Positions 9,200 to 17,108 of a stretch of DNA of 64,000 bases are shown here, piece by piece. The position numbers were made by a program, and so were the translations under genes. Numbering within the stretch: position 1 is the first letter of the stretch; every line of letters begins with the position of its first letter. The DNA comes from Leptolyngbya sp. PCC 7375 (GTDB lineage Bacteria; Cyanobacteriota; Cyanobacteriia; Phormidesmidales; Phormidesmidaceae), in NCBI RefSeq assembly GCF_000316115.1, contig NZ_JH993797.1:4140486-4204485 (forward strand), read 5' to 3'. The notes under the pieces are model-generated. The model did not search any database and was not told where the DNA came from. It saw only the letters and a list, made by a program, of their open reading frames with translations.

Positions 9200-9239
9200 C
9201 TAGAGCATTGCGATGACAGTTGCCATCGCAATGCTCTAG
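9200..9239 (+). terminator. 16-bp perfect hairpin downstream of stpA
   Basis: CTAGAGCATTGCGATG (9200-9215) is followed by an 8-base loop and its exact complement (9224-9239). There is no T-tract after it. It sits about 100 bp past the stpA stop, so a terminator or transcript-stabilising hairpin is likely. Similar long U-less hairpins follow other genes in this window. Confidence 0.6.
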
Positions 9240-9872
9240 CTACCTAAGGCGCAATCGGAAAGCAGATATGCCCGGTACGGTGGCACTCTCATGCTCATAA
9301 CAGTCGCGCTGAGCAATTGTGCAGGCATAGTTGGCGAAGCTAAATGAACAAAGGATCATATTAGTCAGCCAACAAAAAATGAGACCCTTAAAGTAGGACT
9401 AAAACGTTACAAAACTGGCTCTAACCAATTTTCTAAATTGATAAAGATAATCAATCGAAGACTTATATAAACCGTTGTAAACTTGAGTAAAGGCTATCGA
9501 TCAGACCATGTCGCTAGTGCTACATTAATCCTATAGAAACAACTGAATAGCTGTCAGGCAAATCCAATTGTTCCTGACATTTGAAATCCAAATCTTCTTC
9601 AGATTTAGCTATGTGTCTAAGTAGGGTTAGCACCATTTCAAGTAATTGAAAAAAGCAACCAAATCTCAATCGATATAAGGCAAGTAGCAAATTTGAATCG
9701 TAAACCCTAGCAACTTAATCTTATCTATTTCTCCAACCAAATTAGCAGTAGACTAGCGATTGTTTTTGAGTTTTGCCAAGTTAAAAGGGACCAGTTAGAA
9801 ATAACTGGTCCCTATTTTAATGAATAATTTTAGACCGCATAAATCTGTACTAAGCCAATAGTTAAAGCAACA
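9240..9872. other. Gene-free stretch with orphan terminator, candidate small RNA
   Basis: About 630 bp without a protein-like frame on either strand, bounded on the left by the stpA hairpin. A strong terminator at 9786-9818 has no gene between it and that hairpin. An uncharacterised small RNA ending near 9818 on the plus strand would explain it. I see no match to a small RNA family that I know, and no CRISPR or tRNA. Confidence 0.45.
9786..9818 (+). terminator. Intrinsic terminator with no upstream gene
   Basis: AGGGACCAGTTA (9786-9797), the GAAA tetraloop, and the exact complement (9802-9813) are followed by ATTTT. On the minus strand the stem is followed by TTTT, so it could act both ways. 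coaX begins 55 bp later on the plus strand, so the transcript ended here must start in the preceding gene-free stretch or far upstream in stpA. Confidence 0.8.
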
Positions 9873-10658
9873 ATGATTGATTGGCTAGCCCTCGTCATTG
9901 GGAATACGCGATGGCACTGGGCCTGGTTTCAGGGTGATCACTTACAACAAGTTTGGCACCATGAACATCTAGTCAATAGCCAAACACCCGCCCCAGACTT
10001 ATCCTCAATTTTGGCAGCCCATGCCCCCTCTCAGATACGGCTCTTACCAATTGAGTCTCTCAATATTTGGGCTGTTTCAGTGGTGCCCAGCCAAACACAG
10101 GGGCTGGAGCATATATCTACGATTCGATGGCTCCGTCACTTTCCTTTAGAGAAGGTGTATCCCACCATGGGGCTGGATCGCATTGCGACACTTTGGGGTG
10201 CGGGTCAGCACTATAGCTGGCCGACTTTGGTCATCGATGGAGGTACCGCACTGACATTTACAGCGGGAGACGCTGGTACGTTTGTGGGAGGAGCCATTTT
10301 ATTGGGCGTGCGATCGCATCTAGCTGCCCTGCATCACTACACCGCAGCACTACCCAATCTCAGCCCGCCACCAAACTTACCAACACGGTGGGCTAAGGAT
10401 ACTCCCAGTGCTATTCAAGGCGGTGTAATTCATACCATCCTGGCTAGCATCCATGAATTTATTCACAGCTGGATCAGCCAATATCCTGACACATCTATTC
10501 TATTCACAGGCGGTGACGGCGAGTATCTCCATCGCCTTTACCTGGAGCAATATCAGACACAACAAAACCAGGCTCTAGTGAATAGAACCTGGTTTGATCC
10601 AAACCTTATGTTTTGGGGAATCTCTGCTTACCGCAAGGAGGAAACTCGAGAACTATAG
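9873..10658 (+). CDS. coaX: Type III pantothenate kinase
   Basis: It phosphorylates pantothenate, the first step of coenzyme A synthesis. The 261-residue protein begins MIDWLALVIGNTRWHWAWF, the cyanobacterial form of the phosphate-binding DxGNT motif with I in place of the Asp-adjacent residue. It has GLDRIATLWGA near 99 and LVIDGGTALTFT near 123-134, the ASKHA-fold catalytic segment. FTGGDGEYL near 211 is the late conserved glycine motif. Its 3' end overlaps the convergent M48 gene by 31 bp. Confidence 0.9.
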   Translation: MIDWLALVIGNTRWHWAWFQGDHLQQVWHHEHLVNSQTPAPDLSSILAAHAPSQIRLLPIESLNIWAVSVVPSQTQGLEHISTIRWLRHFPLEKVYPTMGLDRIATLWGAGQHYSWPTLVIDGGTALTFTAGDAGTFVGGAILLGVRSHLAALHHYTAALPNLSPPPNLPTRWAKDTPSAIQGGVIHTILASIHEFIHSWISQYPDTSILFTGGDGEYLHRLYLEQYQTQQNQALVNRTWFDPNLMFWGISAYRKEETREL

Positions 10659-11476
10659 GCTGTCGTATCAGTACCGGCTGTCGCTGAAGGAATTGCTGAT
10701 TCGTTATCCATTTGCTGTAGACGCGCTACTCGATCGCGAGGATTTGGGTGCGTGCTAAAGATAGCTGGTGGGCTGTTGCCACTATCTAGCTTTTGCATCA
10801 GCGTTGCCATACCAGTCTGGTCATATCCAGCTTCACCCATGGTGACAAAGCCATGTTCGTCAGCCACAAGCTCATCTCTACGGCTGTTGGGCAGAGTCAA
10901 TGCCACATCCACAGCAATTCCCACCATTTGGTTGCGGCTCAGCCCAAAGGCTCCGGCCACACCCTGGGCAATGGCAACATCTCGCATCTGATCAAGGGCA
11001 TGCTTTTCTGCAATGTGTCCAACTTCATGTCCAAGCACCCCTGCAACCTCTGCCTCATTGTCAGCCGCAGCGAGTAGACCAGTCGTAATGTATACGTACC
11101 CACCCATCGTGGCAAACGCGTTAATGCTGTCGTCTTCAACCACCTGAAATACGTAGGGAATATCTGGACGATCGCTATGGGGAATCAGGCTCTGACCAAT
11201 TTGATCTACATAAGTTGTGAGAGAGGAATCTCGATGTAGTCGAAATGAGCTAGAAAGTAGCTGTTGATTAACCTGCTTACCCAGACTAACTTCCTGCTCA
11301 TCAGACATATTGGTAATCTGAAATACCTGAATAGTCGGCAAAATGATGTCGAGCAAACCAGCAGTAGCAGGTCTTGGTGTAACGACTCCAAAACTTAACG
11401 TCACGAAAAAAGCCATCAAGCCATAGGCTAAACGGCGTTGCCAGCGATTACCCCAGCGGAGAAATGCATTAGACAT
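10628..11476 (-). CDS. M48-family zinc metalloprotease, exported
   Basis: 282 residues from the ATG at 11476. A basic N-terminus and hydrophobic segment end in PRPATAG near residue 40, a typical signal peptide, so the protein should be periplasmic or membrane-attached. The zinc motif HEVGH is at 150-154, with the third ligand Glu in SRRDELVADEHG near 202. This looks like a BepA/YfgC-type protease without a C-terminal TPR region, which suggests envelope protein quality control by analogy. An alternative upstream start at 11551 adds 25 residues with no signal-like character. Confidence 0.88.
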   Translation of the reverse strand: MSNAFLRWGNRWQRRLAYGLMAFFVTLSFGVVTPRPATAGLLDIILPTIQVFQITNMSDEQEVSLGKQVNQQLLSSSFRLHRDSSLTTYVDQIGQSLIPHSDRPDIPYVFQVVEDDSINAFATMGGYVYITTGLLAAADNEAEVAGVLGHEVGHIAEKHALDQMRDVAIAQGVAGAFGLSRNQMVGIAVDVALTLPNSRRDELVADEHGFVTMGEAGYDQTGMATLMQKLDSGNSPPAIFSTHPNPRDRVARLQQMDNESAIPSATAGTDTTAYSSRVSSLR

Positions 11477-11909
11477 GGTCAGCTTACTGTAGTGAAACGA
11501 TGAATCAAACAAAAGACAGGTACGGTCAACTCTGAAGTTGGACAACGACAACAGTCAAGTGATGTCCATGGTTTGACCATAACGATAGCTGCAGAGGCTT
11601 AATCTGTAGGCTGTGACAGTTAATTGACTGTAAATTTGGGCACTAAACCCAGTTTAAGCAGTCACATTCGGAGGCAGCATTCGTCAAATGGCGGATACTC
11701 CATCAATCTACGATTTGACACTGCAAACCAGGCACTGCTTAATAGTCTGACGCCCATTTAATCGACACGCCCCATGATTAAATACTAACGATTGCTTTGC
11801 ATATTCTGTATAGAGACGTTGCATGTCTGTTACATTATCGCTTGGGCTAATCAGCGCTTTCAAACGCACTAAGTCTAAATAGTAGGGATTGTTCGGAGTG
11901 CCAGAAACT
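11477..11909. other. Gene-free divergent promoter region
   Basis: About 430 bp between the M48 protease gene and the DUF4330 gene. The minus-strand frame at 11708-12004 runs into the DUF4330 gene antisense and has no protein-like composition. I see no confident regulatory motif. Confidence 0.35.
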
Positions 11910-12440
11910 ATGGCTATTTTGGATTCTAAGGGCCGCTTATTTGGCAAAATCAGTCTCCTAGATATTGGAGCAGGACTGATTATTCTAATGGTGGCAGTTG
12001 CCATATTTTTCTACCCTGGTGCCTCAGGTTCGGTGGCCCAAGTTGGAGCTGTTAATCAGGAGGTCGAAGTTGATGTGATGACTCGAGGTTTGACTGTTCT
12101 CAATCCTGAGCAGTTTCTCAACGACCTTAAGGCTGAAGGCACCACCAACATCATTATTCGCAATCAACCCTACGGCCAAGTTACCGTCAAAGATGTGCAA
12201 GCTCTGCCCCGTAGCACTGCCGTCTCCCAACCTGATGGCTCAGTGAAATCGTTTCCTGATCCAAGACCTGAACTGGGATTTACGGCTGATATGTTGATCA
12301 CTCTGACAGGCACTGCCCAGATTACCAAGGATGGTCCTATCTTAGGCAATAGCAAAGTTAAAATTGGCACCCCCATTGAATTAGAAGGCAAAATCTACAC
12401 ATTTAAAGCTAGTACGGTAGCCGTTCGTATCCTTGAGTGA
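11910..12440 (+). CDS. DUF4330 domain protein, membrane-anchored
   Basis: 176 residues from the ATG at 11910, starting MAILDSKGRLFGKISLLDIG. This is the conserved N-terminus of cyanobacterial DUF4330 proteins. One transmembrane helix (GLIILMVAVAIFFYPG, about residues 22-37) is followed by a beta-rich domain expected on the periplasmic or lumenal side. The function is unknown. A TTG seven codons upstream is possible, but the family begins at this ATG. Confidence 0.85.
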   Translation: MAILDSKGRLFGKISLLDIGAGLIILMVAVAIFFYPGASGSVAQVGAVNQEVEVDVMTRGLTVLNPEQFLNDLKAEGTTNIIIRNQPYGQVTVKDVQALPRSTAVSQPDGSVKSFPDPRPELGFTADMLITLTGTAQITKDGPILGNSKVKIGTPIELEGKIYTFKASTVAVRILE

Positions 12441-12444
12441 CTCG

Positions 12445-12476
12445 GCAAAGAATGTGATTTAAATCACATTCTTTGC
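12445..12476 (+). promoter_or_regulatory. 32-bp perfect palindrome containing a CRP-type site
   Basis: Two 16-base arms are exact reverse complements with no loop. The centre, TGTGATTTAAATCACA at 12453-12468, is a full match to the TGTGA-N6-TCACA consensus of cAMP receptor proteins, including cyanobacterial SyCRP1. It lies just after the DUF4330 stop and about 130 bp before the repeat-protein start. It could be a binding site, the DUF4330 terminator, or both. Confidence 0.55.
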
Positions 12477-12598
12477 TCAGCCAACTATCATTCTTTTTTT
12501 TGAAAGCTCTCAGACTTCTATCAGAGGCTATTCAGATGTGTTGTCCACAATCACAGATAAGAAAGCATTAAAAACTTCCTTTCTTTGGAGGACACACT

Positions 12599-12892
12599 AT
12601 GAAACGCTTCGTACTTTCTGGTTTATCAGTTCTATTAGCTGCTGCTGCTATTACACCTGCTGTTGAAGCTAAAATTCCTAATAATGATTCTTTAGTAGAC
12701 ACCACTCTTCAGCAGCGTCGGTTAGATGCGTTGGATCAGCGCACAAAGAGCAGTGATTCTTTGGTCAATACTACGCTGCAGCAGCGTCGCCTAGATGAGC
12801 TAAATCTACGAACAAAAAGCAGCGGTTCACTAACTGACACGACTATCCAGCAATATCGTCTCGACGCTCTAGATATACGCGATAAGTCATAG
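12599..12892 (+). CDS. Small secreted protein with three 23-residue repeats
   Basis: 97 residues: a signal peptide ending AVEA near 24, a short linker, then three units starting at residues 31, 54 and 77 (period 23). Consensus is SLxxTTLQQRRLDxLxxRTKS. The units are polar, lack Cys and look helical. I do not recognise the family. The gene has a strong GGAGG ribosome binding site seven bases from the ATG, its own terminator, and the palindrome with a CRP-like core upstream, so it looks like a well-expressed single-gene unit. Export to the periplasm or outside is inferred from the signal peptide. Confidence 0.8.
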   Translation: MKRFVLSGLSVLLAAAAITPAVEAKIPNNDSLVDTTLQQRRLDALDQRTKSSDSLVNTTLQQRRLDELNLRTKSSGSLTDTTIQQYRLDALDIRDKS

Positions 12893-12937
12893 TCAATAGC
12901 ATTTGATCCGCTTTTTCTCAATTAATTTCAGGGCTTA

Positions 12938-12965
12938 GGGGGCAATGATTTGCCCCCTTTTTTTT
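12938..12965 (+). terminator. Intrinsic terminator of the repeat-protein gene
   Basis: GGGGGCAA (12938-12945), loop TGAT, TTGCCCCC (12950-12957), then eight T residues. It is a textbook Rho-independent terminator 46 bp after the stop codon. Confidence 0.92.
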
Positions 12966-13051
12966 GGATTATTGGCCAATGATCTGGGGCAATGGCAGGA
13001 GAATCGTTATGATTACAATTAATTGACATTTCTTAAAGGTTTTTGTCGTCT

Positions 13052-14440
13052 ATGACTGCAGCTGCCGACTCGCAGGGTATTAAGCAATTTTTGGAAAAAC
13101 GCATTTTACTAGGTCGGCCCCTGACTACTGAGTTAACCGCTATCTTGCTAGTTTACTTTGTGCAAGGCATCTTAGGTCTGGCTCGGTTAGCAATTAGTTT
13201 TTTTCTTAAGGATGATTTAGGTCTGAGCCCTGCAGAAGTTGCAGCACTAACCGGAATCGCTAGCTTACCTTGGACCATTAAGCCCCTATTCGGATTCTTA
13301 TCTGATGGCTTACCTGTAATTGGCTATCGCAGACGCCCCTATCTAGTCTTATCGGGCGTGATGGGTACAGCGGCTTGGCTGACCTTGGCAACCCTCGCTA
13401 ATACCGCTTGGCTGGCGACCACGATGATCTTGCTCAGTTCGCTGTCTGTTGCGATCGCAGACGTGATTGTAGATTCCTTGGTGGTCGAGCGTGCCCGTCA
13501 AGAATCCCAGAGCGAAGTTGGCACCCTCCAGTCACTGTGCTGGGGGGCGTCTGCCCTAGGAGGGGTACTAACGGCCTACCTGGGCGGATTATTATTGGAG
13601 CAAACAAGCACCCGCGTAGTTTTTGCGGTAACCGCCACATTTCCCCTAATTGTCTCCGTTGTCGCCTGGCTGATTGCAGAGGAACCGGCCCAAGAAAAAG
13701 CAAACTTTCAAACGGTATGGAGTCAGGTCAAACAGCTAAAGGCAGCCTTTAGCCAACGGGTCATTTGGATGCCTGCTTTATTTCTGTTTCTCTGGCAGTC
13801 CACCCCCAGTGCTGATTCAGCTTTTTTCTTTTTCACCACTAACGATTTAGGGTTCGAGCCTGAATTTCTAGGACGAGTCCGCCTAGTCACCAGTTTGGCA
13901 GCCCTGGTAGGTATCGCTATTTTTCAGCGCTTTCTCAAAGCCGTTCCATTTCGGACAATTTTTGCTTGGTCCACCGTTCTGGCAGCGTTGGGGGGCATGA
14001 CCACATTGCTTTTGGTGACCCATGCGAATCGCAGCATCGGTATTGACGATCACTGGTTTAGTCTTGGCGATAGCGCAATTCTTACCGTCATGGGCCAAAT
14101 CGCGTTTATGCCTGTGCTGGTCTTGTCAGCAAGACTATGCCCCGCTGGTGTAGAAGCCACCCTCTTTGCGCTGCTAATGTCGATTGTCAATCTGGCCGGT
14201 CTTGTTTCCCATGAGCTAGGTGCCCTCTTAACCCATTGGTTACATGTGACTGAGACAGATTTTGAGAATTTGTGGCTGCTCGTAACCATTACCAGTCTCA
14301 CGACGTTATTACCACTGCCACTCCTATTTTTGCTCCCTAGCACGTCTGCATCGTCAGACATGGAATTATCTGAGGCCGATGGGGAAGACGCTGCTGACAA
14401 AGATTCAGCGGCTCCAGAACCGGTACTTACATCGTCATAA
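13052..14440 (+). CDS. Folate/biopterin transporter, BT1 family (MFS)
   Basis: About 462 residues with roughly twelve hydrophobic segments. The sequence LVYFVQGILGLARLAISFFLKDDLGLSPAEVA and LPWTIKPLFGFLSDGLPVIGYRRRPYL are the hallmark first loop of the BT1 folate-biopterin transporters found in cyanobacteria and plastids. It probably sits in the plasma membrane and carries folates or pterins. I chose the ATG at 13052 (AAAGG upstream) over the TTG three codons earlier. The acidic C-terminal tail (SEADGEDAADKD) is cytosolic. Confidence 0.9.
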   Translation: MTAAADSQGIKQFLEKRILLGRPLTTELTAILLVYFVQGILGLARLAISFFLKDDLGLSPAEVAALTGIASLPWTIKPLFGFLSDGLPVIGYRRRPYLVLSGVMGTAAWLTLATLANTAWLATTMILLSSLSVAIADVIVDSLVVERARQESQSEVGTLQSLCWGASALGGVLTAYLGGLLLEQTSTRVVFAVTATFPLIVSVVAWLIAEEPAQEKANFQTVWSQVKQLKAAFSQRVIWMPALFLFLWQSTPSADSAFFFFTTNDLGFEPEFLGRVRLVTSLAALVGIAIFQRFLKAVPFRTIFAWSTVLAALGGMTTLLLVTHANRSIGIDDHWFSLGDSAILTVMGQIAFMPVLVLSARLCPAGVEATLFALLMSIVNLAGLVSHELGALLTHWLHVTETDFENLWLLVTITSLTTLLPLPLLFLLPSTSASSDMELSEADGEDAADKDSAAPEPVLTSS

Positions 14441-14458
14441 CGCGCTAGCCAAGTAGGT

Positions 14459-14474
14459 GGTGATTAACATCACA
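14459..14474 (+). promoter_or_regulatory. CRP-like inverted site upstream of the carotenoid oxygenase
   Basis: GGTGATTAACATCACA matches nine of ten defined positions of TGTGA-N6-TCACA. Its centre is about 63 bp before the oxygenase ATG. Chance occurrence cannot be excluded. Confidence 0.4.
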
Positions 14475-14529
14475 CTACGGCCTTACACATTCAAAATTCA
14501 TACCCGAATTACATCAATTACCTCTTCCT

Positions 14530-16011
14530 ATGCAGACTCTCTCATCTCCCAGTGCTTCCACTAGCTTTGACATGGACGATTGGCGTAGCGGCTATCGTTC
14601 ACAGCCCAACGAGTATGCCTATGCAATTGAAGACATTGATGGCACCATTCCTGCTGAACTAGAAGGAACACTCTTTCGGAATGGCCCAGGATTACTCGAT
14701 GTTAACGGTTATCCTGTACACCATCCCTTCGATGGCGATGGCATGATTACGGCCATCTCTATTGCCCAAGGCAAAGCCTATTTTCGTAATCGCTTTGTAC
14801 GTACCGAGGGTTATGTCAAAGAACGGGCTGCTGGCAAACCTCTCTATCGCGGTGTATTTGGTACCCAAAAACCCGGTGGTCCCATGGCCAATGCCTTTGA
14901 TTTACGCCTCAAGAACATCGCCAATACTAATGTGATTTATTGGGGCGAAAAATTGCTGGCCCTCTGGGAAGCTGCAGAACCCCATCGGCTCAATCCTGAG
15001 ACATTAGACACCCTGGGTCTGGATGACTTAGACGGTGTGCTCAAACCGGGGGAAGCTTTTTCTGCCCATCCAAGGATTGATCCAAGTTGCGATCGCACCA
15101 ACAACCAACCCTGCCTGGTCAACTTCGGCGTTAAAACGGGACTATCTAGCACCATTACCCTCTACGAATTTGATCCAAAAGGCCGCCTGGTACATACTCA
15201 CCGCCGCAATATTCCAGGATTCGCGTTTCTGCACGACTTCGCCATCACCCCGAACTACTGCATCTTCTTTCAAAACCCGGTGAGCTTTAATCCCATACCT
15301 TACCTGGCAGGCATCAAAGGAGCCGCTGAATGCATCCAGTTCAATGAGAAACAACCCACACGGGCCCTGATTATTCCTCGTAATGGCACCAGCCCCATCC
15401 AGACCGTCGATCTGCAACCCTGCTTTGTTTTCCATCATGCCAATGCTTTCGAGGCAGACGGTAAGCTCTATCTAGATTCCGTTTGCTATCAAGAATTTCC
15501 CGATCTTAAAGGTGCAGAAAATTACTTAGAGGCTGATTTTAGTCGAATTCCTGAAGGACAGCTATGGCGTTTTGAATTAGACCTCACCACAGGAACTAGT
15601 CAGGCAGAATGCTTAATTGAGCGCGGTTGCGAGTTTCCCGACCTAAACCCCAACAATGTGGGTCGCCCTTATCGCTATTTATACATCGGTGTCGCCCATC
15701 GCCCCCAAGGCAATGCCCCTCTCCAAGCCGTTCTGAAACGGGATCTAGCTACTGGCAAAGAAGAAATTTGGAGTTTCGCCCCCCGCGGCTTCGCAGGTGA
15801 ACCTATCTTCGTGCCTCGCCCCAATAGCAAAGCCGAAGACGAGGGCTGGCTTTTAAGTCAGTTTTACAACGCCGAACGCGGCTGCTCAGAACTTGCAATT
15901 TTAGATGCTCAACATGTGACACAAGGTCCGGTAGCCACACTGAAGCTCCCCCATCATGTACCCTACGGATTGCATGGTAATTTCACACAGAATTTTGTAA
16001 TACCTGCATAG
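14530..16011 (+). CDS. Carotenoid oxygenase (apocarotenoid-15,15'-oxygenase, Diox1-like)
   Basis: A 493-residue member of the RPE65/CCD seven-bladed propeller family. These enzymes cleave a carotenoid double bond with non-haem Fe(II). Four candidate iron ligands are visible: His180 (SAHPRID), His235 (FLHDFAIT), His302 (VFHHANAF) and His482 (PYGLHGNF). Their spacing is almost the same as in the Synechocystis enzyme that makes retinal from apocarotenals (ligands 183, 238, 304 and 484, from memory). Length also agrees. Neighbouring crtE, 2 kb on, is in a separate transcription unit. Confidence 0.92.
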   Translation: MQTLSSPSASTSFDMDDWRSGYRSQPNEYAYAIEDIDGTIPAELEGTLFRNGPGLLDVNGYPVHHPFDGDGMITAISIAQGKAYFRNRFVRTEGYVKERAAGKPLYRGVFGTQKPGGPMANAFDLRLKNIANTNVIYWGEKLLALWEAAEPHRLNPETLDTLGLDDLDGVLKPGEAFSAHPRIDPSCDRTNNQPCLVNFGVKTGLSSTITLYEFDPKGRLVHTHRRNIPGFAFLHDFAITPNYCIFFQNPVSFNPIPYLAGIKGAAECIQFNEKQPTRALIIPRNGTSPIQTVDLQPCFVFHHANAFEADGKLYLDSVCYQEFPDLKGAENYLEADFSRIPEGQLWRFELDLTTGTSQAECLIERGCEFPDLNPNNVGRPYRYLYIGVAHRPQGNAPLQAVLKRDLATGKEEIWSFAPRGFAGEPIFVPRPNSKAEDEGWLLSQFYNAERGCSELAILDAQHVTQGPVATLKLPHHVPYGLHGNFTQNFVIPA

Positions 16012-16159
16012 AACACAACGGTTTTTACCAATACCCAGGCTTCTAACTGTCTCCCTTAATCAGGGATAATGCACATTTATGGCACCGAAAGTTGAAGCCT
16101 GGGTACAGGCGGGCACTATGCGTAGTGTAATCAAGTGATAAATAACACCCGTACCGACA

Positions 16160-16435
16160 ATGAATTCTCACCCAACATCAGGTAACAAAACCTTGAACTA
16201 CCGCTTGCGCACTAATCAACAAGGCATCTGTCTTGATGTCTGGGAAGATAGCCATGCGTTTACTCCAGGCCAAGCATCTTATCGCTTTTTTGTAACCTAT
16301 CAGCTTAAATCCGCAGACGATGCCCAGGCCATCCTAGATCGCTACCTGATCGCCAATGACATGTACCACGCCGTACCCTCTAACGATGCAGTAACTCCCA
16401 TTCATTTAAGAACCCTAGCGGGGTCGCAATCTTGA
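16160..16435 (+). CDS. Conserved hypothetical small protein
   Basis: 91 residues, soluble, no signal or membrane segment. Segments such as NYRLRTNQQGICLDVWEDSHAF and YRFFVTYQLKSADDAQAILDRYL suggest a small alpha/beta fold. I do not recognise it. It follows the oxygenase by about 150 bp and is convergent with the lipoprotein gene 5 bp downstream. The composition looks coding, but there is no functional clue. Confidence 0.6.
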   Translation: MNSHPTSGNKTLNYRLRTNQQGICLDVWEDSHAFTPGQASYRFFVTYQLKSADDAQAILDRYLIANDMYHAVPSNDAVTPIHLRTLAGSQS

Positions 16436-16440
16436 TTCGA

Positions 16441-16851
16441 TTAAGACGCATCTTCAGATGGCTGTAGCTCTCGCTGTTCTTCTTCTAAATAATAATCCCC
16501 GACATCAGCTCCATTGATAGGAATCGCTTCGTAACGCAGCAAGCCCTCCACATATACTTGCTTACCGACAGCGGGTGGCTCTTGTTGAGTCAAGATCCAC
16601 ACCTGCCCGGTGCCATCATCAATCTGATATAGCCAGCCATTCAAAATCGCTAGACGTTGCGTTACCGAGCCTTGGAGAGGAACCGACCGCTCAACACGCT
16701 GGGGTTGACGCAGGGAATCAATCATAACCGTTGATTGAGGCAGAGAGATAACGGGCACTTGGCCACCCGATGGAGATTGACAAGCGGAACAGAGCGCCAT
16801 GAAGCTGATTCCGAGGCCGAATATAATCAGTCTGTAATTTAAAAAACGCAT
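16441..16851 (-). CDS. Putative lipoprotein with OB-like domain
   Basis: 136 residues. The N-terminal hydrophobic stretch ends at a lipobox reading CSAC (Cys near 24), so it should be lipid-anchored. The body RLAILNGWLYQIDDGTGQVWILTQQEPPAVGKQVYVEGLLRYE reads like an OB-fold: a strand, a DDGTG turn, and a VGKxVxVEG strand. It resembles bacterial BOF-type or nucleic-acid-binding OB domains only in pattern. Function unknown. Upstream (16862-16892) is a short direct repeat built on TCTGTCAGGGT. Confidence 0.65.
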   Translation of the reverse strand: MRFLNYRLIIFGLGISFMALCSACQSPSGGQVPVISLPQSTVMIDSLRQPQRVERSVPLQGSVTQRLAILNGWLYQIDDGTGQVWILTQQEPPAVGKQVYVEGLLRYEAIPINGADVGDYYLEEEQRELQPSEDAS

Positions 16852-17108
16852 TGCAAAAGGAGTCTGTCAGGGTTCAATTCTGTCAGGGTCCAATCAAAGC
16901 ATTCGAGCATCAGTCAATTTAGGAAAGGCTGTGCAACGAATGCATATTGGTTTTGTTTATCAGTTATCAAGCAGGCCATGCTGAATTGAAACGTTCGCAT
17001 TTGGGTCAAGGAGTAGCCTTTGGTACTCTGGATAGAGCCAATGTGGCTAGTATCCCCTAATTGACTAGCTGCATCGGTAAAGTCGCCGATAAAGTTAGTA
17101 AAAATTTC

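Noticed and set aside
9025..9216. 63-codon frame across the stpA end
   Set aside because: It runs in another frame of stpA and into the following hairpin. No family pattern.
11708..12004. 98-codon minus-strand frame
   Set aside because: It is antisense to the DUF4330 gene start and has no independent support.
16862..16900. GGTTCAATTC, resembling a tRNA T-loop
   Set aside because: It is part of a short direct repeat (TCTGTCAGGGT), and no acceptor stem or anticodon arm can be folded around it.
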